Shown here piece by piece: positions 43,448 through 51,571 of a DNA stretch of 64,000 nt. Both the position numbers and the translations under genes were made by a program. Within the stretch, counting starts at the first letter, position 1; each line of letters starts with the position of its first letter. Below the pieces are notes generated by a model. It did not search any database, was not told the DNA's origin, and was given only the letters and a program-made list of their open reading frames with translations. This stretch comes from Microglena sp. YARC (taxonomy: Eukaryota > Chlorophyta > Chlorophyceae > Chlamydomonadales > Chlamydomonadaceae), in NCBI GenBank assembly GCA_022414725.1, contig CM039464.1:18009654-18073653 (forward strand), in the 5' to 3' direction.

Positions 43448-45748
43448 CTACGGTGGCAAGACCCAGCTGCTGTCAAGATTCACAATGGCCCTGTACTCGG
43501 GGCCAGCCACCTCTGGATCCATCAAAAGCGAGCAGACATCGGCGTGACCAGCATTTGCAGCCGCCCCCAATGCCCTGCTGGTGACAGAGTTCGCCCGGGC
43601 CCTGAACTTAAGTCCAGCCACCGCTGGATCCATCAGCAGCTTGCAGACATCTGCGTGACCTGCCTTGGAAGCCTCACACAAGGCCCAGCTGTCGCTAGCG
43701 TTCGCCCGGGCCCTGAACTCAAATCCAGCCACCTCTGGATCCATCAGCAGCTTGCAGACATCAGCGTGACCTGCCTTGGAAGCCTCACACAAGGCCCTGC
43801 TGTCGATTGAGTTCGCCCTGGCCCTGAACTCAATTCCAGCCACCTCTGGATCCATCAGCTGCTTGCAGACATCTGAGTGACCTGCCTTGGAAGCCTCACA
43901 CAAGGCCCGGCTGTCGCTAGAGTTCGCAAGGGCCCTGTACTCGGGGCCAGCCGCCTCTGGATCCATCAAAAGCAAGCAGACATCTGCGTGACCTTCCTTG
44001 GCAGCCGCCCCCAATGACCTGCTGTTTCTGGAGTTTGCCCGGGCCCTGAACTCAAGTCCAGCCACCTCTGGATCCATGAGCAGCTTGCAGACATCTGCGT
44101 GACCTGCCTTGGCTGCCGCCCACAAGGCCATGCTATTGATATGGTTCGCCCTTGCCCTGTACTCAAGTCCAGCCACCGCTGAATCCATCAGCAGCTTGCA
44201 GACATCTGCGTGACCTTCCTTGGCAGCCGCCCACAAGGCCCTGCTGTCGTTAGAGTTCGCCAGGGCCCTGAACTCAATTCCAGCCACCGCTGGATCCATC
44301 AGCAGCTTGCAGACATCTGCGTGACCTTCTTTGGCAGCCGACCCCAAGGCCCTGCTGTTGACAGAGATCCCCCTGGCCCTAAACTCAATTCCAGCCACCT
44401 CTGGATCCATGAGCAGCTTGCAGACATCTGCGTGACCTTCTTTGGCAGCCGCCCACAAGGCCTTGCTGTCGTTAGAGTTCGCCCTGGCCCTGAACTCAAT
44501 TCCAGCCACCTCTGGATCCATCAGCAGCTTGCAGACATCTGCGTGACCTGCATGGGCAGCCAGCCACAATGCCCAGCTGTCGCTAGAGTTCGCCAGGGCT
44601 CTGAACTCAAGTCCAGCCACATCTGGATCCATCAGCAGCCTGCAGACATCTGCGTGACCTGCCTTGGCAGCCAGCCACAATGCCCTGCTGTCTCTAGAAT
44701 TCGCCCTGGCCCTGAACTCAAGTCCAGCCACCACTGGATCCATCAGCAGCTTGCATACATCTGCGTGACCTTCTTTGGCAGCCACCCACAAGGCCCAGCT
44801 GTCGCATGAGTTCGCCCTGGCCCTGAACTCAAGTCCAGCCACCTCTGGATCCATCAGCAGCTTGCAGACATCTGCGTGACCTTCCTTTGCAGCCGCCCAC
44901 AATGCCCAGCTGTCGATAGAGTTCGCCCTGGCCCTGAACTCAATTCCAGCCACCTCTGGATCCATGAGCAGCTTGCAGACATCTGAGTGACCTTCCTTTG
45001 CCGCATCACGCAAAGCCCTGCTGTCGCTAGAGTTCGCCCGGGCCCTGAACTCAATTCCAGCCACAGCTGGATCCATCAGCAGCTTGCAGACATCTGCGTG
45101 ACCTTCCTTTGCAGCCGCCCACAAGGCACTGCTGTCGTTAGAATTCGCCAGGGCCCTAAACTCAAGTCCAGCCACCTCTGGATCCATCAGCAGCTTGCAG
45201 ACATCTGCGTGACCTGCCTTGGCAGCCGCCCAAAATGCCCTGCTGTCGAAAGTGTTCGCCCTGGCCCTGAACTCAATTCCAGCCACCTCTGGATCCATCA
45301 GCAGCTTGCAGACATCTGCGTGACCTTCACTGGCAGTATCCAACAAGGCCCTGCTGTTGCTAGAGTTCGCCACGGCCCTGTACTCAAGTCCAGCCACCGC
45401 TGGATCCATGAGAAGCTTGCAGACATCTGCGTGACCTGCCTTGGCAGCCACATGGAGAAGCTTGTTTTCATTTTGGTTCGCCCTCAATTGTAGGGCCCCC
45501 TTAACCTGTACAAGAGGATTGGACACCAAGCATACTGCTAGAAGGTCGGCGCGCCCCCCTTTCGCCATCATCTCTCCAACTCGCTGTGGTGGTTGGATCA
45601 GTCCGGTAAGGGGCCATCCAGAAAATCTGTTGTGCAGAGTTTTACACACTAATACAATCTTGGGGTTGGAAGAGAATATGGCAATACGACCAAGAATGTC
45701 ATGGGGACACGTAAGGAGTGGAAACGATGATCGCGTGTGCGACTTCAT
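43448..45748 (-). CDS. Large ankyrin-repeat protein, tandem paralogue
   Basis: ATG 45748 (MKSHTRSS), 766 codons. Same design as the gene at 40283-42796: an F-box-like head (CPHDILGRIAIFSSNPKIVL), the bridging VGEMMAKGGRADLL, then 18 repeats of 37 residues, ending in the same AIVNLDSSWVLPP tail. The frame stays open far upstream (to 46114) only because it runs through a 41-bp tandem repeat; the homologous ATG is therefore preferred. Repeat sequences are shuffled relative to the paralogue (for example the HINSMALWAAAKAGH unit is 1st in one and 12th in the other), which points to unequal exchange. Probably a protein-interaction adaptor, as for its neighbour. Confidence 0.85.
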   Translation of the reverse strand: MKSHTRSSFPLLTCPHDILGRIAIFSSNPKIVLVCKTLHNRFSGWPLTGLIQPPQRVGEMMAKGGRADLLAVCLVSNPLVQVKGALQLRANQNENKLLHVAAKAGHADVCKLLMDPAVAGLEYRAVANSSNSRALLDTASEGHADVCKLLMDPEVAGIEFRARANTFDSRAFWAAAKAGHADVCKLLMDPEVAGLEFRALANSNDSSALWAAAKEGHADVCKLLMDPAVAGIEFRARANSSDSRALRDAAKEGHSDVCKLLMDPEVAGIEFRARANSIDSWALWAAAKEGHADVCKLLMDPEVAGLEFRARANSCDSWALWVAAKEGHADVCKLLMDPVVAGLEFRARANSRDSRALWLAAKAGHADVCRLLMDPDVAGLEFRALANSSDSWALWLAAHAGHADVCKLLMDPEVAGIEFRARANSNDSKALWAAAKEGHADVCKLLMDPEVAGIEFRARGISVNSRALGSAAKEGHADVCKLLMDPAVAGIEFRALANSNDSRALWAAAKEGHADVCKLLMDSAVAGLEYRARANHINSMALWAAAKAGHADVCKLLMDPEVAGLEFRARANSRNSRSLGAAAKEGHADVCLLLMDPEAAGPEYRALANSSDSRALCEASKAGHSDVCKQLMDPEVAGIEFRARANSIDSRALCEASKAGHADVCKLLMDPEVAGFEFRARANASDSWALCEASKAGHADVCKLLMDPAVAGLKFRARANSVTSRALGAAANAGHADVCSLLMDPEVAGPEYRAIVNLDSSWVLPP

Positions 45749-45783
45749 GTTCGATGAACATGTGTGTACAAGCGCACAGGATG

Positions 45784-45795
45784 GTATAAATAAAC
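45784..45795 (-). promoter_or_regulatory. AT-rich promoter-like element, second ankyrin gene
   Basis: GTTTATTTATAC on the minus strand lies 36-47 bases before ATG 45748, as in the paralogue. Confidence 0.4.
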
Positions 45796-45825
45796 AATGA
45801 GTTGGGATAAACCCTATAAACCCTT

Positions 45826-46012
45826 GGTTGCACTTGCCTGGCGGTATCTGCAAGCGGTAAGCTGTAAGAGGCACTTGCCTGGCGGTATCTGCAAGCGGCA
45901 CTTGCCTGGAATGAAAGCGACAAGCGGCAAGCTGTAAGAGGCACTTGCCTGGCGGTATCTGCAAGCGGTAAGCTGTAAGAGGCACTTGCCTGGCGGTATC
46001 TGCAAGCGGTAC
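45826..46012. repeat. 41-bp tandem repeat upstream of the second ankyrin gene
   Basis: About 4.5 copies of a unit made of CACTTGCCTGGCGGTATCTG and CAAGCGGTAAGCTGTAAGAGG. A shorter, diverged version lies at 42896-42950 upstream of the first ankyrin gene. Confidence 0.85.
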
Positions 46013-46037
46013 AGAATTTACGATTCTTGAGCCATGC

Positions 46038-46702
46038 CTATTTTGCAGTATGTTTGTTTGTGAAAGATTCTCTACATTTTGACAGTTATTTTGAGTGTCC
46101 TCATGTGCAGACACCTATTTTGCAGTGTGTTTGTTTGTGAAAGATTCTCTACATTTTGACAGTTATTTTGAGTGTCCTCATGTGCAGACACCTATTTTTC
46201 AGTATGTTTGTTTGTGAAAGATTCTCTACATTTTGACAGTTATTTTAAGTGTCCTCATGTGCAGACACCTATTTTTCAGTATGTTTGTTTGTGAAAGATT
46301 CTCTACATTTTGACAGTTATTTTGAGTGTCCTCATGTGCAGACACCTATTTTTCAGTATGTTTGTTTGTGAAAGATTCTCTACATTTTGACAGTTATTTT
46401 GAGTGTCCTCATGTGCAGACACCTATTTTTCAGTATGTTTGTTTGTGAAAGATTCTCTACATTTTGACAGTTATTTTAAGTGTCCTCATGTGCAGACACC
46501 TATTTTTCAGTATGTTTGTTTGTGAAAGATTCTCTACATTTTGACAGTTATTTTAAGTGTCCTCATGTGCAGACACCTATTTTTCAGTGTGTTTGTTTGT
46601 GAAAGATTCTCTACATTTTGACAGTTATTTTGAGTGTCCTCATGTGCAGACACCTATTTTTCAGTGTGTTTGTTTGTGAAAGATTCTCTACATTTTGACA
46701 GT
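46038..46702. repeat. 77-bp tandem repeat, about 8.6 copies
   Basis: The unit includes CACCTATTTTTCAGTATGTT, TGTTTGTGAAAGATTCTCTA and CATTTTGACAGTTATTTTGA, ending GTGTCCTCATGTGCAGA. Copies differ by only a few bases. It ends abruptly within the 3' part of a broken minus-strand gene. Confidence 0.95.
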
Positions 46703-46711
46703 TCCCAAAAG

Positions 46712-47237
46712 AAAACAGACCTCCTCCTCCTCCTCGTTTGTGTTTCTTCCGAGTCTTCGAAAAGCTCAAGACGATCTCGACGAACATGAACATTCGCGAC
46801 AGGTTTTAAACGGGCGTGCTTGAAATCGACCGGCCACATACCCATCGAGTTCAGCAGAGGGACCTCTTCGATCAGATGCTCGAAACCGAACGATTTCCAT
46901 CGTTTTTTTATGGACGCGATCGCTTCTCTCGGGACGGGGGTGGGTGTGGACAATCCCAGGTTAACTCGGGACGGTGACATTGCACGTCGTCCAACACGAC
47001 GGGGAAAGTCAGCGTAATCATTGGCACACACGATCAGAATCTAAAATACGAAGATGTTAAAAAATCACTGACTTGTTGTCGCGTTTCTCTTACATGCCTG
47101 CACTCGAAGGTTGCAACAAAATGTCCGGTCCGACTTTTCTGAGAGGGTGTTGACCGTAGTGTAAAGAATCCGGGGATCACCTTATTGATGCGGGGGGGGA
47201 GAGAAGCCTTCTTGATACTATTCAGTATGTCCTCCAA
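46712..47237 (-). pseudogene. Hypothetical gene, frameshifted and truncated by the 77-bp repeat
   Basis: Minus-strand frames 47237-47034 (starting ATG, MEDILNSIKKASLPPRINKV) and 47031-46712 (with FPRRVGRRAMSPSRVNLGLS and KRWKSFGFEHLIEEVPLLNS) are adjacent and probably parts of one protein. The C-terminus, EDSEETQTRRRRRS, meets the 77-bp repeat at 46702. The composition looks like a real protein (charged, few low-complexity runs), but I do not recognise a family. Confidence 0.4.
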
Positions 47238-47718
47238 GTGTATAACGCATCAAGAACGCACTGGCCATGCTTGCCGCGCGCTATCGGAATGGTTCGTGTT
47301 TTCTGACGCCTTCTCGGCGAGGGGAGGACCCTGCACGCACACGTTGCTTACGGGTGGACGTTTTTTCATCCCTCGTGCAAAAGACTAACGCGTTCTTGGA
47401 TGATTATAAGGTGTCCCAGTTTATTTGAGAACAACTGTAACAATGCCAGCCTGCCACAAGAAGTCGAATGAGTTCCCAGTGCCACATGAGCGCCCGCCGA
47501 CACGCACACCCTCTCCACCCGCAATGCGTTAGATCAACGCCTCGTCTAGCGCGATATTGGGTTTCATTTCTTCGGCCACCAGTAGCCTCACGCCCTTCAT
47601 TGGCTTGAGACCCGCGTCGTGGTCATCACGACTCCTGGCGAAAGATCCCTATTCTCCTCTTTTTGGAAAACCGCTAGTCATCGGTGGTGGCTCAGCAACC
47701 ACCACCGCGAACGAGAAA

Positions 47719-47913
47719 ATGTCTTCGTCTTCGTCGGTGTCTTCTTCATCTTTCCACGTTGAGATGTTACCGTTCCCGTTGATCCGTTCCATCGCGACGC
47801 TCTGCGGCGAGACCGCAATTTTGTGCACCAACAAAGCCATCCGCGGCGGGTTCGCATGGCCGGATCGGCTGGAGCTCGCCATTCGAGAGGCCAAAACATT
47901 CGACAAGATGTAA
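47719..47913 (+). CDS. Small F-box-like protein
   Basis: ATG at 47719, 64 codons. After a Ser-rich start, EMLPFPLIRSIATLCGETAI and LCTNKAIRGGFAWP resemble the F-box-like head of the ankyrin proteins (helix, then a Cys-Lys-helix). No ankyrin repeats follow, so it could be a truncated adaptor or a free-standing F-box protein. The frame is open upstream to 47557 without an ATG. Assignment by resemblance only. Confidence 0.35.
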   Translation: MSSSSSVSSSSFHVEMLPFPLIRSIATLCGETAILCTNKAIRGGFAWPDRLELAIREAKTFDKM

Positions 47914-48052
47914 GCAAGTGAATGCGGTAATGGATCAGAAATCGTAGACATTTGAGTTCTCCGTGTCTCCGACTGTATTGAGTTTCATTTTACTGTTCCA
48001 CCGACTGTATGTAAAAAGGTACACCAATCCCAATTGTGATAGTTTTAACTCT

Positions 48053-48600
48053 ACCGTTCTTAAATTTCAAAACATTATAATTCCTTGTTCCATTTATCAA
48101 CGGAACGTAATGTAGAAATCAATAAAGTCTTCTTCCTTTGTAGTTTCGTATATTTTGAAACTAAATACTTCTTATTTTCGAGTTTGTTGTTGTTGTGTTT
48201 TGGGGGTGGATGGTTTGATTTTTGGGGTTGGGTGGATGGTGGATGTCTTTGGGTTTGTTGGGTGGTGGATGTATTTGGGGGTCGGGTGGTACCAATGACA
48301 TTTTTGTCATTTGATAGTTTTAACTGTTCTTTTGTATATGAGTTCGGAGATATATCAAGGATAACATGTACATCTATTGGATATTTATTTTGTTCTTTTA
48401 TTAATTTTAGAAAAGATGTTGGATTGTCTAATACTGTTTCATCGTATTTTATTTCTTTTCCACCGTTCTTAAATTTCAAAACATTATAATTGTTTTTTCC
48501 ATTTATCGACGGAACGTATTTAATGTAGAAATCAATCAATTCTTCTTCCCTCGTAGTTTCGTTTATTTTGAAACTAAATACTTCTTCTTTTCGAGTTTGT
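48053..48600. repeat. ~408-bp tandem duplication, AT-rich
   Basis: CCGTTCTTAAATTTCAAAAC ATTATAATT begins both at about 48053 and about 48461, and the following 130 bases match. The stretch is T- and G-rich on the plus strand and much more AT-rich than its neighbours. Confidence 0.75.
48075..48539 (-). CDS. Hypothetical Asn/Gln/Thr-rich protein in an AT-rich insert
   Basis: Open frame of 154 codons; it stays open upstream to about 48815 without a clear ATG. Segment: FYIKYVPSINGKNNYNVLKF, then DETVLDNPTSFLKLIKEQNK and YPIDVHVILDISPNSYTKEQ, followed by a Thr-, Pro- and Gln-rich linker. The 3' end is a second, frameshifted copy of the N-terminal module, from the tandem duplication. Codon use is strongly A/T-biased, unlike the flanking genes. 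No family recognised. It may come from another virus or a bacterium. Confidence 0.4.
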   Translation of the reverse strand: MIDFYIKYVPSINGKNNYNVLKFKNGGKEIKYDETVLDNPTSFLKLIKEQNKYPIDVHVILDISPNSYTKEQLKLSNDKNVIGTTRPPNTSTTQQTQRHPPSTQPQKSNHPPPKHNNNKLENKKYLVSKYTKLQRKKTLLISTLRSVDKWNKEL

Positions 48601-48788
48601 TGTTGTTGTTGGTGGTTTTTTGAGTTCCGTTCTTTTACTTTGCTGTTGGAGATTAGTATTGGGTTGGTGTTTTGGGGTTGGGTGGATGTTTTTTGTGCTT
48701 GTTTGTGTGACTGTTGATTTGAGTTTTGTTTAATAGTATGATCTTTTAGTACCTTTTGAATGGGGGTGACTTGGGATGAATTAGGTAC

Positions 48789-49007
48789 ATGTACACCAAT
48801 GAAAATACTTTATCATTGGAAAATGTAAAAAATATAATAGAGATGATTCAACGTGAAAACAACACCAGTCCCATCGGAACACTGGAGTTCATGGACCACA
48901 TGTCGAAGATGAACCCTGAAATAATGCCTTTTTGTAACACGGACAAAGATGTCATTGATGATGACAACATTTTGAAAAAAAAGGGAGTAAATAATAGAGT
49001 GCAATAA
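48789..49007 (+). CDS. Small hypothetical acidic protein
   Basis: ATG at 48789, 72 codons, starting as the AT-rich region ends. Sequence pattern: an N-terminal amphipathic helix (LSLENVKNIIEMIQREN), then Asp-rich and Lys-rich tails. No recognisable family. A MITE-like fragment follows 12 bases after the stop. Confidence 0.3.
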   Translation: MYTNENTLSLENVKNIIEMIQRENNTSPIGTLEFMDHMSKMNPEIMPFCNTDKDVIDDDNILKKKGVNNRVQ

Positions 49008-49019
49008 GTTTACCATCTA

Positions 49020-49141
49020 ATGGGCCGATTTTTTTTTAATTTATAATCAGGATTTAGAGCCTTCCGAACGACTCTCTAGCTTGAGACATGAGCACCAAGG
49101 AATCACAATTCCGCTCCATACCATGTTTCGTAACCAGTCAA
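49020..49141 (+). repeat. MITE, partial (right terminus missing)
   Basis: ATGGGCCGATTTTTTTTTAA, then GGATTTAGAGCCTTCCGAACGACT and GAATCACAATTCCGCTCC match the interior of the 32511 copy. The right terminal repeat is lost where the stop codon of the next gene begins. Confidence 0.7.
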
Positions 49142-49142
49142 G

Positions 49143-51323
49143 TTATCTTTCCTCAAGCGCTTGGTGCATGAACTCCGCCAGGTGTTCCTTTGGTAGATAG
49201 GGCCACGGTTTGTGGAACCCGAACGGTTTGGAATCATTGGATGAAGAAATGCGTTGTTCCATGGCGAACCGTTCGCCTACTTCCGTTGGGCAGCCGCGTC
49301 CGATAGCTGCGAACGAGCGCGCGAAGAAAACGTCCTCCGGCTCAGGTTGAAGGTTGAAATTGAAAAGGCGACCACCACCACTCATTCTATCAGTATTAGA
49401 TTCGGTCACGTTTAGGCACGCATCGACGCGTCGCAGGGAAAGACCGCCGTTACCTACGAGGGTGGGCACCAGACGCTTCAGTTCCGCGTTCGCAGGCGCG
49501 TCTGCCCACGGCGCGCCCACGTAGTCCTGTGCCATCAGTGCCTCGTCCTCTTCGATGCCCGGGCGCACAATCATTCCGTCGTCCTGAACGAACAAAGCCA
49601 TGTCGCCCACCGCGACCTCCTTCAGACGCCTCCAAAAGGCAGCGTCCTTCAGCAGGCTGCTGTACTTTTCGATGCTGAAAGGCAGCTGTCCGGGAAGAGG
49701 AGGGGCGTAAGAGAGGCTCTCCATTACCACCGTGACCAGCTCCACCCCTCCGGGGAGAAGCGACGGGGGGAGAGAGCGTTGCACGAACCGCTCATTCTCA
49801 GGAGCACAAAAGACGACCACGCGCGGCCACCTACGTACATCAAGATTGTCCAGTGTCACGAGGACGGACAACATGCTCCACACGTTAGGGCGGTTGTCCA
49901 CAACGACCAAACTTCCTATAATCGGCTTATGATGATCATCGGGATGACGAGCAACCGGTTTCAGAAGATTGCGGGTGTGAACATACCGAAGTACGAAGTC
50001 GTGTAGAGGAACTGCGTTCGGTTTCTCTGGGTCCAGAGGCGCGCGCGCGTATCGCATCACGAGGTCCGCCTGCAGAGTACTCAATATGTCGGGCGGCGGA
50101 GCAGTATTCGTTTGATTCCACACCGGGAAAATCAGACAGTTGTTTTTCCTCAGCGCGTCTGAAGCAGCATCGTACGATGAGTCAAGGTCGACACATACGA
50201 TCGCGTTTTGTACTTGATTTGATGGCGACGATGATGATGATGACGGTGATATGACGAAAGGAACGATTTCGAGGCGCAGTTTGCCAGATCGTCTCGTGGC
50301 TACGGAGATGACAGCTTCGGCGGCTTTCAATAAAGCAGCTGTATCGTTTGTCAGGAGCTCGACGATGATCCGGTCGTAGATGGCCAAAGGACATGTCGAA
50401 AGGAATATCTTCCACGGCATGCATGCATTTCTGATACAGTGGCAGTGCTTGTCCATGAAATCACCAAGCGACCATGCGGATGTTGTTGTTGTTGTTGTTG
50501 TTCTACTAGGGGTAGATGTAACGAAAATGGCTCCTCCTGCGTCTGTGCGCCATAGGTAGCCGTTGAGACAGATGCCGTGCGAGAGCGCCTCTATGCACGA
50601 CCAGCCGATATTGCGTGCGTCCGACGTATCCTCTGCTGATGAAACGTACATTTCGGATACGGGATCGAGTACTCCAAGATTTAGCGTCTTGATGACTTCT
50701 CGAGTCCTCGACGCGTAGTTGCGCACGTCCATCATTACTCCTCTTATGGCGGAAACCGTATCGGTATTATCGCTGCACCAATCTTCGAATACTTCGAGTG
50801 TCGCTGGCGCCTCTTCTACGTACACCTTCACTATGGCGTCAAGGAGGGGTGTGTCTTTCTCCCTGAACGCCTCTAGCAGCTCGCTAGACCGCGGGAAAAG
50901 ACAGTGGCGCCACACGATCTTCTCGAGGAGGGATCTCTTGCAGTCCCTCTCGGATGCACGGAGACGCGCATGCGTTTGTAGGAAGCAGGTGGTCATCTTG
51001 TCTACAATTCCCTTACGCGATGTGGGTTCCTGCACTCTGGTGAGCGGGAGACATTCTACGAGACTTCCCTGTATTGCGTCATCGACATTGAGCTTTCTCT
51101 CTTTCAGAAGACTATTAAAGATGGTGTACGTCCATCGTGACGGCGGAGATCCTGTGACCGCCGCCCATGCCGTGTGAAAAGAGAGGTTCTCTATTAGGCT
51201 GTTGTGCGCGAGGATGGAGCTCGCGCGTACAGCCTGATCGACTTGCACATCTTGTGTCAATGCGGTCAGTCTCGTGTGGTCGCCTTCCGGTATGTCGAAA
51301 ACGTCTCTCAACAGGAAATCCAT
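49143..51323 (-). CDS. Large protein with C-terminal DUF5672-type (glycosyltransferase-like) domain
   Basis: Intact. The start is taken as ATG 51323 (MDFLLRDVFDIPEGDH), the first ATG that begins a protein-like sequence; TTG 51410 and ATG 51392 are further in-frame options. About 726 codons. The C-terminal 230 residues match DUF5672: VVVFCAPENERFVQRSL, then FSIEKYSSLLKDAAFWRRL, DMALFVQDDGMIVRPGIEED (acidic donor-site-like box), DYVGAPW, TLVGNGGLSLRRVDACLNV, PEPEDVFFARSF and FGFHKPWPY. This family occurs beside glycosyltransferases in algae and their viruses. The N-terminal 450 residues have no domain I recognise, apart from Thr- and Ser-rich linkers made by (GTT)n and (GAT)n microsatellites. 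Divergent from RPB2. Confidence 0.8.
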   Translation of the reverse strand: MDFLLRDVFDIPEGDHTRLTALTQDVQVDQAVRASSILAHNSLIENLSFHTAWAAVTGSPPSRWTYTIFNSLLKERKLNVDDAIQGSLVECLPLTRVQEPTSRKGIVDKMTTCFLQTHARLRASERDCKRSLLEKIVWRHCLFPRSSELLEAFREKDTPLLDAIVKVYVEEAPATLEVFEDWCSDNTDTVSAIRGVMMDVRNYASRTREVIKTLNLGVLDPVSEMYVSSAEDTSDARNIGWSCIEALSHGICLNGYLWRTDAGGAIFVTSTPSRTTTTTTTSAWSLGDFMDKHCHCIRNACMPWKIFLSTCPLAIYDRIIVELLTNDTAALLKAAEAVISVATRRSGKLRLEIVPFVISPSSSSSSPSNQVQNAIVCVDLDSSYDAASDALRKNNCLIFPVWNQTNTAPPPDILSTLQADLVMRYARAPLDPEKPNAVPLHDFVLRYVHTRNLLKPVARHPDDHHKPIIGSLVVVDNRPNVWSMLSVLVTLDNLDVRRWPRVVVFCAPENERFVQRSLPPSLLPGGVELVTVVMESLSYAPPLPGQLPFSIEKYSSLLKDAAFWRRLKEVAVGDMALFVQDDGMIVRPGIEEDEALMAQDYVGAPWADAPANAELKRLVPTLVGNGGLSLRRVDACLNVTESNTDRMSGGGRLFNFNLQPEPEDVFFARSFAAIGRGCPTEVGERFAMEQRISSSNDSKPFGFHKPWPYLPKEHLAEFMHQALEER

Positions 51324-51571
51324 TGTATACCCAACCCTTATTTGTGTTGTTCTGTGATATTTCTTTATGCCAAGTTTTCCAAGGTTTATCATGGAATTGT
51401 AATATCTCAAGCTATTTCCAGAGGCTCTAAATTATGAATGAAATTTTAAAAAATCCGCCGGGAGGTTTCAACAGAGTGTAAAGCCATACAATATTTACAT
51501 AAATAACATATGTTTATTGAGATTATTTGACACACCATATACCTCGATACCCGGTTCGGTCATCGTCCGTC
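51324..51571. promoter_or_regulatory. Divergent intergenic region (DUF5672 protein / RPB2) with MITE remnant
   Basis: 248 bases lie between two divergent starts. A MITE terminal fragment (about 51419-51465, TTTAAAAAATCCGCCGGGAGG on the plus strand) sits in the middle. AT-rich CATACAATATTTACATAAAT follows at about 51485-51505 and may serve RPB2. No defined motif. Confidence 0.4.
51419..51465 (-). repeat. MITE terminal fragment
   Basis: On the minus strand it reads CCTCCCGGCGGATTTTTTAA, then TAATTTAGAGCCTCT, matching the left half of the 32511 copy without its outermost 11 bases. Confidence 0.7.

Noticed and set aside
40379..45493. Long plus-strand frames rich in ICVTFLGS and PQGPAV-like repeats
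   Set aside because: They are antisense shadows of the ankyrin repeats; the 111-bp unit keeps all phases open.
46038..46702. CRISPR-like array in the 77-bp repeat
   Set aside because: Units are identical along the full 77 bp, with no variable spacers.
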